Shown here: piece by piece, positions 37,817 to 46,454 of the stretch
Layout of the letters: each line of letters opens with the position of its first letter
Numbering within the stretch: position 1 is the stretch's first letter
Origin: Paracraurococcus lichenis
Lineage (GTDB): Bacteria; Pseudomonadota; Alphaproteobacteria; Acetobacterales; Acetobacteraceae
Assembly: GCF_030657435.1 (NCBI RefSeq)
Contig: NZ_JAUTWS010000005.1
Location: forward strand, 205,053-269,052
Length of the DNA: 64,000 nt
Reading direction: 5' to 3'
Notes under the pieces: model-generated
Seen by the model: only the letters and a program-made list of their open reading frames with translations
Databases searched by the model: none
Told to the model about the DNA's origin: nothing
Translations under genes and position numbers: made by a program

Positions 37817-38794
37817 ATGAGCATTCGCGTCGGCATCGTCGGAATCAGCGGTTTTGGCGGCGGCGAGGCGATGCGCCTGGTCGCCGGCCACCCCTCCTTC
37901 GAACTCGTCTATGCCGCGGGCGAGGGCAGCGCCGGCAGCCGCCTGGCCGACCGCTTCCCCGGCGTGCCGGCCCGGCTGGCCGGGCTGGTGATCGAGAAGT
38001 GGGACCCGGCGAGCCTGCCGAAGCTCGACCTGCTCTTCGCCTCGCTGCCCACCGGCGCCTCGGCCGAGGCGCTGGCGCGCGTGCCGGCGGAGGTGAAGGT
38101 CGTCGATATCGGCGGCGACCACCGCTATGCCGAGGGCTGGGCCTATGGCCTGGCCGATGTCTGGCCCGACCGGATCGAGGGCCAGTCCCGCATCGCCAAC
38201 CCCGGCTGCTTCCCCGCGGCGGTGCTGACCGCGCTGGCGCCGCTGCTGGCCGGCGGGCTGGTCGAGCCCGGCAACATCGTCATCGACGCCAAGACCGGCA
38301 TCTCCGGTGCCGGACGGGGCGGCGCCGACAGCAGGTTCGGCTATGCCGAGAGCAACGAGAACCTGGTGCCCTATGGCCTGCTTCGGCACACCCACATGCC
38401 CGAGATGGCACGGACGATCGAGCACCTGAGCGGTGGCAGCGCGGCCGGGCTGGTCTTCACGCCGCACCTGGTGCCGATGACCCGCGGCGTGCTCGCCACG
38501 ATCTACTGCCGCGGCCGCGCCACCACGGGCGAGTGCCTGGAGGCGGCGCGGCGCTTCTATGCCGGGCGGGCCTTCGTCCGCGTGACCGACGCGCCGCCGC
38601 AGACCAAATGGGCGACCGGCTCGAACCTCGCCTTCGTCAGCTATGCGGCCGATCCGGCGCGCGACCTGGTGATCGCGATGGGCGTGGTCGACAATCTCGG
38701 CAAGGGCGCGGCCGGGCAGGCGGTGCAGAATGCCAACCTGATCTGCGGCCTGCCGGAAACCGCGGGGCTGGACGGCGCACCCGTCTGGCCGTGA
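37817..38794 (+). CDS. argC: N-acetyl-gamma-glutamyl-phosphate reductase
   Basis: A 325-residue NADPH-dependent enzyme of arginine biosynthesis, reducing N-acetylglutamyl phosphate to the semialdehyde. It has VGIVGISGFGGGEAMRLV at the nucleotide site, catalytic Cys131 in NPGCFPAAV, and HTHMPEM plus FTPHLVPMTRGVL downstream. ATG 37817 has GGAAGGA eight bases upstream; the open frame starts nine codons earlier, inside the terminator. It stands alone, converging on moeA. The leader region suggests control by arginyl-tRNA supply. Confidence 0.95.
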   Translation: MSIRVGIVGISGFGGGEAMRLVAGHPSFELVYAAGEGSAGSRLADRFPGVPARLAGLVIEKWDPASLPKLDLLFASLPTGASAEALARVPAEVKVVDIGGDHRYAEGWAYGLADVWPDRIEGQSRIANPGCFPAAVLTALAPLLAGGLVEPGNIVIDAKTGISGAGRGGADSRFGYAESNENLVPYGLLRHTHMPEMARTIEHLSGGSAAGLVFTPHLVPMTRGVLATIYCRGRATTGECLEAARRFYAGRAFVRVTDAPPQTKWATGSNLAFVSYAADPARDLVIAMGVVDNLGKGAAGQAVQNANLICGLPETAGLDGAPVWP

Positions 38795-38879
38795 TGCGGC
38801 AGGGCTCCGGGCAGCCCTTCCATCCGCTTCGCAGGTCCGCCGGGGCCGAACACGGACCGCGTCCGGTGCAGGCCGGTAT

Positions 38880-40127
38880 TCAGAACACCGCGGCGAAGGG
38901 CAGCACCTGCACCCGGTCGCCGGGCGCGACCGCCAGCACATCCTCCGGCAGTTCCGCGAAGGCGTCGCTCTGGGTCAGGGAGGTCAGCAGCCCCGCTCCC
39001 TCGCGCTCGAACTTCTCGGCGACCGGCAGGGCGCCGCCCGGCCGCAGCCGCACCCGGACATATTCCCGCCGCCCGGCCTTCTTGCGGTAGGCGAAGCCGG
39101 CCTCGGCGGCGAAGCGCGGCAGCGGCTCGGCCGCCGCGCCGGCCAGGCGCAGCACCACCGGCCGCGCCAGGTGCAGGAAGGTCACCACCGCCGCCACCGG
39201 GTTCCCCGGCAGGCCCAGCACCGGCGTCCCGCCGATGACGCCCATGGCCGCCGGCCGGCCCGGTTTCACCGCGAGGCGCCAGAAGACCAGCCGCCCGCCC
39301 TGCTCGATGGCGGCGCGGACATGGTCCTCCTCCCCCGTGCTCACACCGCCCGAGGTCAGCAGCAGGTCGTGGCAGCCGGCGGCCTCACGCAGCGCCGCGG
39401 CGCTCGCCGCGGCCCGGTCGGGCAGGATGCCGAGATCGACGGCCTCCACCGGCAACCGCGCCAGCAGGGCGAGCAGGGTGAAGCGGTTGCTGTCATAGGT
39501 CTGCGCCGGGCCGAGCGCCGCGCCGGGCGAGGCCAGCTCGTCCCCCGTCGAGAAGACGCCGACCCGGATGCGCGGCGCGACCGGCAGGCTGGCATGGCCG
39601 AGCGCCGCGGCGAGGCCGATCTCCGGCGCCCGCAGCCGCCGGCCGGCCGGCAGGGCGACGGCGCCCTGCGCCACGTCCTCCCCGGCGGGCCGGGCATTGG
39701 CGCCGGGCCGGAGGCCGGGCGGGACCAGCACCGCGCCCTCCTCCAGCGCGGCATCCTCCTGCATCAGCACCGTGTCGGCCCCGGGTGGCATGGGGGCACC
39801 GGTGAAGATCCGGGCGGCGGCGCCGGCGGGCAGCGGCGCGGCGGCATGGCCGGCGGCGACGCGGCCCGCAAGATGCAGCCTGGTCGGCCCGCCCTCGGCC
39901 AGGTCCGCGTGGCGGAAGGCATAGCCGTCGACGGCGCTGTTGAAGAAGGGCGGCAGCGGCAGCGGCGCGACCAGGTCCCGCGCCAGCACCCGGCCCAGCG
40001 CGGCCGGGAGCGGCACGCTCTCCTCCCCGCCGAGCGGCGGGATGCGCACGGCGATCAGCGCCTCGGCCGCCTCCACCGAGAGCAGCTTGCCGCCGAAGGC
40101 GAAGCAGTCATCCGAGAGCTGCGCCAC
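38880..40127 (-). CDS. moeA: Molybdopterin molybdotransferase
   Basis: A 415-residue enzyme that inserts molybdate into adenylylated molybdopterin to give Moco. Family blocks include FNSAVDGYAFR, RIFTGAPMPPGADTVLMQED, VGVFSTGDEL, LLTSGGVSTGEEDHV and GLPGNPVAAVVTF. The C-terminal domain IV is present. It lies six bases after mobB in the same direction and downstream of the formate dehydrogenase genes, which need the cofactor. Confidence 0.95.
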   Translation of the reverse strand: MAQLSDDCFAFGGKLLSVEAAEALIAVRIPPLGGEESVPLPAALGRVLARDLVAPLPLPPFFNSAVDGYAFRHADLAEGGPTRLHLAGRVAAGHAAAPLPAGAAARIFTGAPMPPGADTVLMQEDAALEEGAVLVPPGLRPGANARPAGEDVAQGAVALPAGRRLRAPEIGLAAALGHASLPVAPRIRVGVFSTGDELASPGAALGPAQTYDSNRFTLLALLARLPVEAVDLGILPDRAAASAAALREAAGCHDLLLTSGGVSTGEEDHVRAAIEQGGRLVFWRLAVKPGRPAAMGVIGGTPVLGLPGNPVAAVVTFLHLARPVVLRLAGAAAEPLPRFAAEAGFAYRKKAGRREYVRVRLRPGGALPVAEKFEREGAGLLTSLTQSDAFAELPEDVLAVAPGDRVQVLPFAAVF

Positions 40128-40133
40128 GCGCCA

Positions 40134-40646
40134 TCACCCCATCCAGGCCGCGGCATCCACCGCGAAGCGCTGCACCAGATCGGCGACGGAATCCGCATCG
40201 TCCAGGGGGGCCCAGGGCAGGTCTGTCGCGGGCGGGCGGACATCGCTGGCGATGGCGGCGATCCGCGGGTCCTCCGGATGCAGCCAGGGCTTGCCGTTCT
40301 CCACCCGGTGGACCTCGATCTTGGGGAGGCTGTCGCGCTTGAAGCCCTCGACGATCACCAGGTCGACGGGCGAGAGGCGGGAGAGGAGGAAGCGCAGGTC
40401 GGGCTCCGGCGCGCCGCGGAGCTCGGTCATCAGCGCCCAGCGCTGCTCCGAGGCGACGAGGACCTGCCGCGCCCCGGCTTCCCGGTGCTTCCAAGAATCC
40501 TTGCCCGGCATGTCCACGTCGAAGCGGTGATGCGCGTGCTTGAGGGTGGAGACGCCGAGGCCGCGGCGGGCGAGGCAGGGGATGAGCCGGGTGAGGAGGG
40601 TGGTCTTGCCCGCCCCGCTCCAGCCGGCGAGGCCGATGAGCTGCAT
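40134..40646 (-). CDS. mobB: Molybdopterin-guanine dinucleotide biosynthesis adaptor protein
   Basis: A 170-residue GTP-binding P-loop protein that assists MobA in attaching GMP to Moco. Walker A is GWSGAGKTT (7-15); KHAHHRFDVDMPGKDSWKH and VDLVIVEGFKRDSLPKIEVHR are the other family blocks. ATG 40646 was chosen because the P-loop strand follows at once; the frame extends 19 codons upstream. Formate dehydrogenases of this type use bis-MGD, which fits its place between moeA and the fdh genes. mobA itself is not in the window. Confidence 0.93.
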   Translation of the reverse strand: MQLIGLAGWSGAGKTTLLTRLIPCLARRGLGVSTLKHAHHRFDVDMPGKDSWKHREAGARQVLVASEQRWALMTELRGAPEPDLRFLLSRLSPVDLVIVEGFKRDSLPKIEVHRVENGKPWLHPEDPRIAAIASDVRPPATDLPWAPLDDADSVADLVQRFAVDAAAWMG

Positions 40647-40778
40647 GCCGGGGGTATAGGGGAGAGCGGGCCCGGGCGGCACTCCCCCGCCCAGGCCGGG
40701 CAATGGGCCATCGACGCAAGCCCATCCCGGTTGGAGGTGCGCGTCCCCTCCCCCGCCGCGGCGGAGGCGGCGGCGAGG

Positions 40779-41771
40779 TCAATCGGCGCCGTAGGCCCTG
40801 GCCGCGGGGGGCGGGGCGCGGTGGGCCGTCGCGACCTCCTGCACCCAGAGGCCGTGGTGCTCCTTCGCCCAGTTGAGGTCCACCTCCCCGGTGCTCATGG
40901 CCTCGACCGCGCCCTCCATCCCGACCGAGCCGATATAGATATGCGCCAGCATGGCCGCGATCATCAGCACCGCGATGATGCCGTGCACCATGTGCGCGAG
41001 CTGCATCCCGGCGATGTCGGTGACGGCGAAGGGGAAGATCAGCATGTAGCCGGAGGCGGCGACGAGGCCGCCGCCGAGCACGGTGATCCAGAACACCATC
41101 TTCTGCCCGGCATTGAACCGCCCGGCCTCCGGATGGCCGCGGCCGATGAAGCCGCCGCCCAGCCTGACCCAGTCGATGTCGCGGGCGTTCGGGATGTTGT
41201 CCCTGGCCCAGAGCAGCAGCATCGCGACGACGCCGAGGGTGAAGGGGAAGGCCAGGTAGTTGTGGGCGTATTTCCCGGCGATGGTGAGCGCCGTGAAACC
41301 CTCCGGCCCGATCAGCGGCAGCAGCAGGTGGCGGCCGAAGGTGAGGTTCAGGCCGGTGAGCCCGAGGATGATGAAGCAGGAGGCCACCATCCAGTGGTTC
41401 GCCCACTCCAGCAGGGAGAAGCGGGTGATGGTCCGGCCGGCGGGGCCGCCCGCGATCGGGATGCGCCCCTTGGCGAGGAAGAAGGCGAGGAGCAGGGCGA
41501 GGACGCCGAGCACCGCGACGCCGCCGACCCAGGCGAGGGTGCGGTTGTGGAATTCCCGCCAGGCCTGGCCCTGCGGCTGCACCAGGCTGGCCGCGCGGGC
41601 ATCGGGGATGGAGACGCGGCCCTCGATCCGGCCGCCCCGCAGCATGCGCTGCAGCTCCATCTCCTCGGCCGAGACGGTGACGCCGCCGGGGCCGGAGGCG
41701 GGGGCCTGCGCCCGGGCCGCGCCGCCGGCGAGCGAGAGCGCGAGCAGCGCCGCGAGGAGGATGCGGGTCAT
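40779..41771 (-). CDS. Formate dehydrogenase gamma subunit, cytochrome b
   Basis: A 330-residue membrane subunit that takes electrons from the FeS subunit and passes them to quinone through two b haems. An N-terminal signal (MTRILLAALLALSLAGG, ending ARAQ) and a 50-residue periplasmic segment precede the first helix. Four core helices of the FdnI type follow, with candidate haem ligands in EWANHWMVAS, YAHNYLAF and LAHMVHGI/LAHIYIG. The start overlaps the beta-subunit stop by four bases. The extended N-terminus is typical of FDH3-type gammas and absent in E. coli FdnI. Confidence 0.9.
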   Translation of the reverse strand: MTRILLAALLALSLAGGAARAQAPASGPGGVTVSAEEMELQRMLRGGRIEGRVSIPDARAASLVQPQGQAWREFHNRTLAWVGGVAVLGVLALLLAFFLAKGRIPIAGGPAGRTITRFSLLEWANHWMVASCFIILGLTGLNLTFGRHLLLPLIGPEGFTALTIAGKYAHNYLAFPFTLGVVAMLLLWARDNIPNARDIDWVRLGGGFIGRGHPEAGRFNAGQKMVFWITVLGGGLVAASGYMLIFPFAVTDIAGMQLAHMVHGIIAVLMIAAMLAHIYIGSVGMEGAVEAMSTGEVDLNWAKEHHGLWVQEVATAHRAPPPAARAYGAD

Positions 41772-42364
41772 GCGGTCACGTCCTGCTTGTAGGCGGTGCG
41801 CCAGCCCCAGGCGCCGGAGCCATAGCCGCGGCGCGTCACGCGGTCCTTGTAGATGCCGGCGATGATGTCGCCGTCGCCGGCGAGCAGCGCCTTCGTGCTG
41901 CACATCTCGGCGCAGAGGGGCAGCTTGCCCTCGGCGATGCGGTTGGCGCCGTACTGCATGTACTCGACCGCCGTATTGTCCTGCTGCGGCCCGCCGGCGC
42001 AGTAGGTGCACTTGTCCATCTTGCCGCGGCCGCCGAAATTGCCGATGCGCGGATATTGCGGCGCGCCGAAGGGGCAGGCGTAGAAGCAGTAGCCGCAGCC
42101 GATGCAGAGGTCCTTGTCGTGCAGCACGATGGCATCGGCCGTCGTGTAGAAGCAGGAAACCGGGCAGACCGCGGCGCAGGGCGCGTCCGTGCAGTGCATG
42201 CAGGCCATGGAGATCGAGCGCTCGCCCGGCCTGCCGTCGTTGATGGTGACGACGCGCCGGCGGTTGATGCCCCAGGGCACCTCGTGCTCGTTCTTGCAGG
42301 CGGTGACGCAGGCGTTGCACTCGATGCAGCGGTCGCTGTCGCAGAGGAATTTCATGCGTGCCAT
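41768..42364 (-). CDS. Formate dehydrogenase beta subunit, four [4Fe-4S] clusters
   Basis: A 198-residue ferredoxin-like subunit that wires the molybdenum site to the cytochrome b subunit. Four cysteine groups are visible: CIECNACVTAC, CMHCTDAPCAAVCP, CIGCGYCFYACP and CTYC with a later CAEMC. It lacks the C-terminal membrane anchor of E. coli FdnH (about 290 residues), matching the shorter FDH3-type beta subunits. ATG 42364 has GGGAGA upstream; upstream sequence in frame has no similarity. It is probably exported as a complex with the alpha subunit. Confidence 0.92.
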   Translation of the reverse strand: MARMKFLCDSDRCIECNACVTACKNEHEVPWGINRRRVVTINDGRPGERSISMACMHCTDAPCAAVCPVSCFYTTADAIVLHDKDLCIGCGYCFYACPFGAPQYPRIGNFGGRGKMDKCTYCAGGPQQDNTAVEYMQYGANRIAEGKLPLCAEMCSTKALLAGDGDIIAGIYKDRVTRRGYGSGAWGWRTAYKQDVTA

Positions 42365-42437
42365 CAGTATGTCTCCCTCCGGGAGTGGCTGCGATTCACG
42401 CTCCGCGCCTCGCGGCGCTCCTCGATCGCAACCATGA

Positions 42438-45380
42438 TCAGGCACTCCGGATCTGGCAGAGGGTGACCTTGGTCTCCTGCATGAAGGTCACCGGGTCGTA
42501 GCCATAGGTGGTCAGGGTGTTCACGCTCTCGCCCAGCACGATCGGGTCGGTGCCGGCGGGGTAGTATTTCCGCCGGTCCTCGCCCTGGAACCAGCCGCCG
42601 AAATGGAAGGGCATGAAGGCGACGCCGCGGCCGACCCGCTCGGTCACCAGCGCCTTCACGCGGGCCTTGCTCTGGCTCTCCGGCCCCGTCACCCAGACCC
42701 AGCCACCATCCCTGATGCCGCGCGCGGCCGCGTCGGCCGGGTTGATCCCGACGAACATCTCCTGCTGCAGCTCGGCGAGCCACTTGTTGGACCGCGTCTC
42801 CTCGCCGCCGCCCTCGTATTCCACGAGGCGCCCGCTGGTGAGGATGATGGGGAAGTCCTTCACGACGGTCGCGCTGCGCGCCTGCAGGCTCTGGCCGAGA
42901 TGCGGCATGCGGAAGCCGCGGCGGTCCGGCAGCGTCGGGTATTGCGCCATCAGGTCCGGCCGCGCGGTGTAGATCGGCTCGCGGTGCACCGGCACCGGAT
43001 CGGGCAGGTTCCAGGCCACCGCACGGGCCTTCGCGTTCCCATAGGGCACGCAGCCATGCTCCATCGCGACGCGGATGACGCCGCCGGAGAGGTCGGTGGC
43101 CCAGCCCGCGCGGTCGATGTTCTGGCCGAAATGCCGCTCGAGGCTCGCCTTCTCCGCCGCGCTCAGCTCCTCGAACCAGCCGAGCTTCTTCAGCACGGCG
43201 ACGGTGAACTCGGGATAGCCGTCCTGGATCTCCGAGCCCTTGGAATACGACCCCTCGGCCAGCAGGGTCTGGCCGTTCCGCTCCACGCCGAAGCGGGCGC
43301 GGAAGGTGCCGCCGCCCTCCTTCACGTGCAGCGCGGTGTTGTAGAGGATGTGGGTGCCGGGATGCTTCATCTCCGGCGTGCCCCAGCAGGGCCAGGGCAG
43401 GCCGTAGAACTCGCCTGCGACAGGCGTGCCCGGCTTGCCGCGCAGCGTCACCAGGTCGAAATGCTGCTGGTTCGCCATGTGGAGCTTGAGGCGATCCGGG
43501 GACTGGCCGGTATAGCCGATGCTCCAGAGGCCGCGGTTCATCTCCCGCAGGATGCTCTCGGCCGAGACGCGTCCGTCCTTCACCTCGATGTCGCGGAACA
43601 TGCGGTCGGCGAAGCCGAGGCGCTGCACGAGCGCGTACATCACGTCGTAGTCGTTGCGGCTCTCGAAGATCGGCTCCACCACCTTGGCGCCCCATTGGAG
43701 CGAGCGGTTGGAGGCGGTGCGGCTGCCGTCCATCTCGAAGCTGGTGCAGACCGGCAGCAGATAGGTCCCGTCGCGCCGGCCGGAGATCATGGAGAAGGTC
43801 GTCGGGTGCGGATCGGCGACGACCAGCAGCTCAAGCTTCTCGAGCCCCTTCACCATCTCCGGCATGCGGGTGACGGTATTGCCGCCATGGCCGAAGACCA
43901 TCATGGCCTTCAGCCCATGCGGCTGCTGGACATAGGCCTGGCCGTCGGCCTCGGTCTTCTCCGCCTCGCCCGGCATGACGACCGCGTCGAACCAGCGCGT
44001 GGTCGGTACGCCCGGCATCTCCATCAGCGCCTTGGAGCCGAAGCGCGCGAGCAGCCAGTCGTAGTCCACGCCCCAGACGCGCGCCCAGTGCCGCCAGGCA
44101 TTCTCGTCCAGCCCGTAATAGCCGGGCAGCGTGGTCACATCGAGGCCGAGGTCGGTCGCCCCCTGCACGTTGCAATGGCCGCGGAAGATGTTGGCGCCGG
44201 TGCCGCTGGACCCGACATTGCCGGTCGCCAGCAGCAGGATGGAATAGGCGCGCACATTGGCGGTGCCGACGGTCTTCTGCGTCGCGCCCATGCACCAGAT
44301 GAGCGTCGCCGGCTTCTGCCTGGCGAAGAGTTCGGCAACGCGGCGAAGCTGCTCGCCCGGCACGCCGGTGACGCGCTCGACCTCATCCGGCGTCCATTTC
44401 GCGACTTCCGCCCGGACCTCGTCCATGCCGTAGACGCGCTGCTTGATGAACTCGGCATCCTCCCAGCGATTGGCAAAAATGTGCCAGAGCATGCCCCAGA
44501 TCAGCGGAATGTCCGTCCCCGGCCGCAGCCGGACATATTCGGTGGCGTGCGCGGCAGTGCGGGTGAAGCGCGGGTCGATGACGATCAGGTTGGCGCGGTT
44601 GACCTCCTTGCCGGACAGCACGTGTTGCAGGCTGACCGGATGCGCCTCCGCCGGGTTGCCGCCCATGATGATCATGGTGCGGGCATTGCGGATGTCGTTG
44701 TAGGAGTTGGTCTGGGCGCCGTAGCCCCAGGTATTGGCCACGCCCGCGACGGTGGTCGAGTGGCAGATACGCGCCTGGTGGTCGACCGTATTGGTGCCCC
44801 AGAAGGCCGCGAGCTTGCGGTAGAGATAAGCGGCCTCGTTGGTGAACTTGGCCGAGCCGAGCCAGAAGACGCTGTCAGGACCGGTTCGGCCGCGGATGTC
44901 TGCGAGTTTTGCCGCGATCTCGTCCAGCGCCGCGTCCCAGGACAGCCGTTGCCACTGGCCGCCCACCAGCTTCATCGGATATTTCAGGCGGCGGTCGCCA
45001 TGGACCAGCTCCCGCACGCTCGCGCCCTTGGCGCAGTGGGTGCCGCGGTTGATCGGCGATTCCCAGGCCGGCTCCTGCCCGACCCAGACGCCCTCCTGCA
45101 CTTCCGCGATGACCGAGCACCCGACGGAACAATGGGTGCACATGTTCTTCACGCGGGTGACCGGCCTGGCATGGTCCAGCACGCCGGTCGCGGCGCCGGT
45201 CGCAGCATCCGCCGCCTGGGCGCGCCCGCCGCCGAGCGCGCCGAGCACGGCAAGCCCCGCGCCGCCGAGGCCGGCCTGGCGCAGCAGGGACCGGCGGTCG
45301 AGCCCTCCCGAGGACAATCCCTGATAGGTTGAGACGAGGCGCTGCGTTGCGGCACGCGCCTCCGAGCGCTTGATCAGCAT
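42438..45380 (-). CDS. fdhA: Formate dehydrogenase alpha subunit, molybdenum, Cys type
   Basis: A 980-residue catalytic subunit oxidising formate to CO2 at a bis-MGD molybdenum centre in the periplasm. A Tat signal (DRRSLLRQ, Arg29-Arg30) precedes the [4Fe-4S] site Cys81, Cys84, Cys88, Cys116. The metal ligand is Cys206 in HQARICHST, where E. coli FdnG has selenocysteine, so no SECIS or TGA is required. MIIMGGNPAEAHP and the C-terminal MGD-binding domain are present. ATG 45380 was chosen because sequence further upstream is antisense or overlaps the Tat-target gene. It is 16 bases from the preceding gene's stop. Confidence 0.95.
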   Translation of the reverse strand: MLIKRSEARAATQRLVSTYQGLSSGGLDRRSLLRQAGLGGAGLAVLGALGGGRAQAADAATGAATGVLDHARPVTRVKNMCTHCSVGCSVIAEVQEGVWVGQEPAWESPINRGTHCAKGASVRELVHGDRRLKYPMKLVGGQWQRLSWDAALDEIAAKLADIRGRTGPDSVFWLGSAKFTNEAAYLYRKLAAFWGTNTVDHQARICHSTTVAGVANTWGYGAQTNSYNDIRNARTMIIMGGNPAEAHPVSLQHVLSGKEVNRANLIVIDPRFTRTAAHATEYVRLRPGTDIPLIWGMLWHIFANRWEDAEFIKQRVYGMDEVRAEVAKWTPDEVERVTGVPGEQLRRVAELFARQKPATLIWCMGATQKTVGTANVRAYSILLLATGNVGSSGTGANIFRGHCNVQGATDLGLDVTTLPGYYGLDENAWRHWARVWGVDYDWLLARFGSKALMEMPGVPTTRWFDAVVMPGEAEKTEADGQAYVQQPHGLKAMMVFGHGGNTVTRMPEMVKGLEKLELLVVADPHPTTFSMISGRRDGTYLLPVCTSFEMDGSRTASNRSLQWGAKVVEPIFESRNDYDVMYALVQRLGFADRMFRDIEVKDGRVSAESILREMNRGLWSIGYTGQSPDRLKLHMANQQHFDLVTLRGKPGTPVAGEFYGLPWPCWGTPEMKHPGTHILYNTALHVKEGGGTFRARFGVERNGQTLLAEGSYSKGSEIQDGYPEFTVAVLKKLGWFEELSAAEKASLERHFGQNIDRAGWATDLSGGVIRVAMEHGCVPYGNAKARAVAWNLPDPVPVHREPIYTARPDLMAQYPTLPDRRGFRMPHLGQSLQARSATVVKDFPIILTSGRLVEYEGGGEETRSNKWLAELQQEMFVGINPADAAARGIRDGGWVWVTGPESQSKARVKALVTERVGRGVAFMPFHFGGWFQGEDRRKYYPAGTDPIVLGESVNTLTTYGYDPVTFMQETKVTLCQIRSA

Positions 45381-45396
45381 GGCCCTGCTCCGTCGC

Positions 45397-45627
45397 TCAG
45401 TGCTCGTAGGCGTTGGTGCGGTAGAAGGCCTTGACGTGGTCGGTCTCGCGGTAGCGGGCGGCGACGCGGATGGCCTCGCTCTCCTTGCGTGCATCCTTCG
45501 CGGGCACCGCATCGGCGCGCTGCGCCGCGGCCGTGCCGATGCCCGCCGCCGCGGCGGCGCTGCCCATGCCGAGCGCGCGCAGCAAGCCGCGGCGCGCCGC
45601 CACCTCTCCGTCCTTCCTCCCGCTCAT
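45397..45627 (-). CDS. Formate dehydrogenase region Tat-target small protein
   Basis: A 76-residue protein with a twin-arginine signal (ARRGLLRALGMGSAAAAAG) and a short Tat-exported tail ending YRETDHVKAFYRTNAYEH. This matches the small family always found immediately before fdhA (known in TIGRFAM terms as the formate dehydrogenase region TAT target). The tail lacks cysteines, so it is not a redox carrier; a role as an extra subunit or assembly factor is inferred. ATG 45627 was chosen at the beginning of the Tat signal. Confidence 0.85.
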   Translation of the reverse strand: MSGRKDGEVAARRGLLRALGMGSAAAAAGIGTAAAQRADAVPAKDARKESEAIRVAARYRETDHVKAFYRTNAYEH

Positions 45628-45646
45628 CGCCTTCAAGCCCCCGCAG

Positions 45647-46252
45647 TCACCCCGGCAGATCCGCTGCCGCCTGTTCGATCTCGACCGCGACGCGTCCCAG
45701 CGCGCCGACGGACCGGTAGAAGCGTGCCGCCTCGGCACCCTCGAGGTCGGCGAAGAACCGCGCCGCCCAGGGCCGCATGTGGCGCCGGAAGAAAGGCTCT
45801 GCCTCCGCCGGCTTGCCGAGCCGACCCTCGATGAGGCCGGCCAACGTCTCGCAGAGGAAGGCCATGTGGTCCTCCGGCTCCGTCACGTCCCCGCGGCGGG
45901 CGATGCCGAGCCGGGCGAGGTCGCCGCGCAGCTCGGCCAGCGGCCGCTCATGCAGGAAGCCGGTGAGGTAGTAGGAGGCATAGGGCAGCAGCTCACCGCG
46001 ACCGAGGCCGGTGAAGAGCGCGAAATACTCGCGCTCCAGCGCCACGAGTTCGGCCGACGCGGCGGCGCGGGCGAGGCCGCCGATCGCCTCCCCGACCGGG
46101 CTGGCATTGCCCGGAAGGGCGGCGAGGCGCTGCAGCAGCTCCGGCTCCGGCACGGCGACGAGCAACCGGGCGAGCAGGGCGAAGAGCTGCGCCCGCTCCG
46201 CATCCACCGGATCGCTTTGCCGGGTCCCGGGGCTCATCGCCTGCCGCGCCAT
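45647..46252 (-). CDS. TorD/DmsD-family chaperone for formate dehydrogenase
   Basis: A 201-residue all-helical cytoplasmic chaperone that should hold the alpha-subunit Tat signal until cofactor insertion is complete. Family features include EREYFALFTGLGRGELLPYAS YYLTGF (split here only for length) and EDHMAFLCETLAGLIEG. Starts at 46252 and 46237 are both possible; GGGAGG lies directly before the first. It is first in the transcript that continues through the Tat-target gene and fdh alpha-beta-gamma. Two 12-bp repeats lie just upstream of its start. Confidence 0.83.
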   Translation of the reverse strand: MARQAMSPGTRQSDPVDAERAQLFALLARLLVAVPEPELLQRLAALPGNASPVGEAIGGLARAAASAELVALEREYFALFTGLGRGELLPYASYYLTGFLHERPLAELRGDLARLGIARRGDVTEPEDHMAFLCETLAGLIEGRLGKPAEAEPFFRRHMRPWAARFFADLEGAEAARFYRSVGALGRVAVEIEQAAADLPG

Positions 46253-46259
46253 GCCTCCC

Positions 46260-46283
46260 TGGCTTCGTGGATGGCTTCGTGGA
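46260..46283 (-). repeat. 12-bp tandem duplication upstream of the TorD-like gene
   Basis: TGGCTTCGTGGA occurs twice in a row on the plus strand, eight bases from the chaperone start codon and next to its purine-rich ribosome site. Slippage here would alter spacing upstream of the ribosome site. Confidence 0.75.
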
Positions 46284-46423
46284 ATTTCGTCCATCTGATC
46301 CTGACGTTACCGTTTAGGTTTGTCCAGTGCACCCCTTTGCAAAGGCGCAAAGAATAACAATGCGGCGACGGCCTGTGCCCCGGCCCCGCCGCGGACGCCC
46401 TGCGGAATGGATGGAAAGGCCGG

Positions 46424-46448
46424 GGATGATCGCCGAGGTCGATCATCC
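46424..46448 (-). terminator. Stem-loop after the DUF3306 gene
   Basis: GGATGATCG pairs with CGATCATCC around a seven-base loop, six bases past the DUF3306 stop. It separates the accessory-gene transcript from the torD-fdh transcript. The following T-run is short. Confidence 0.5.
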
Positions 46449-46454
46449 GGCGGC

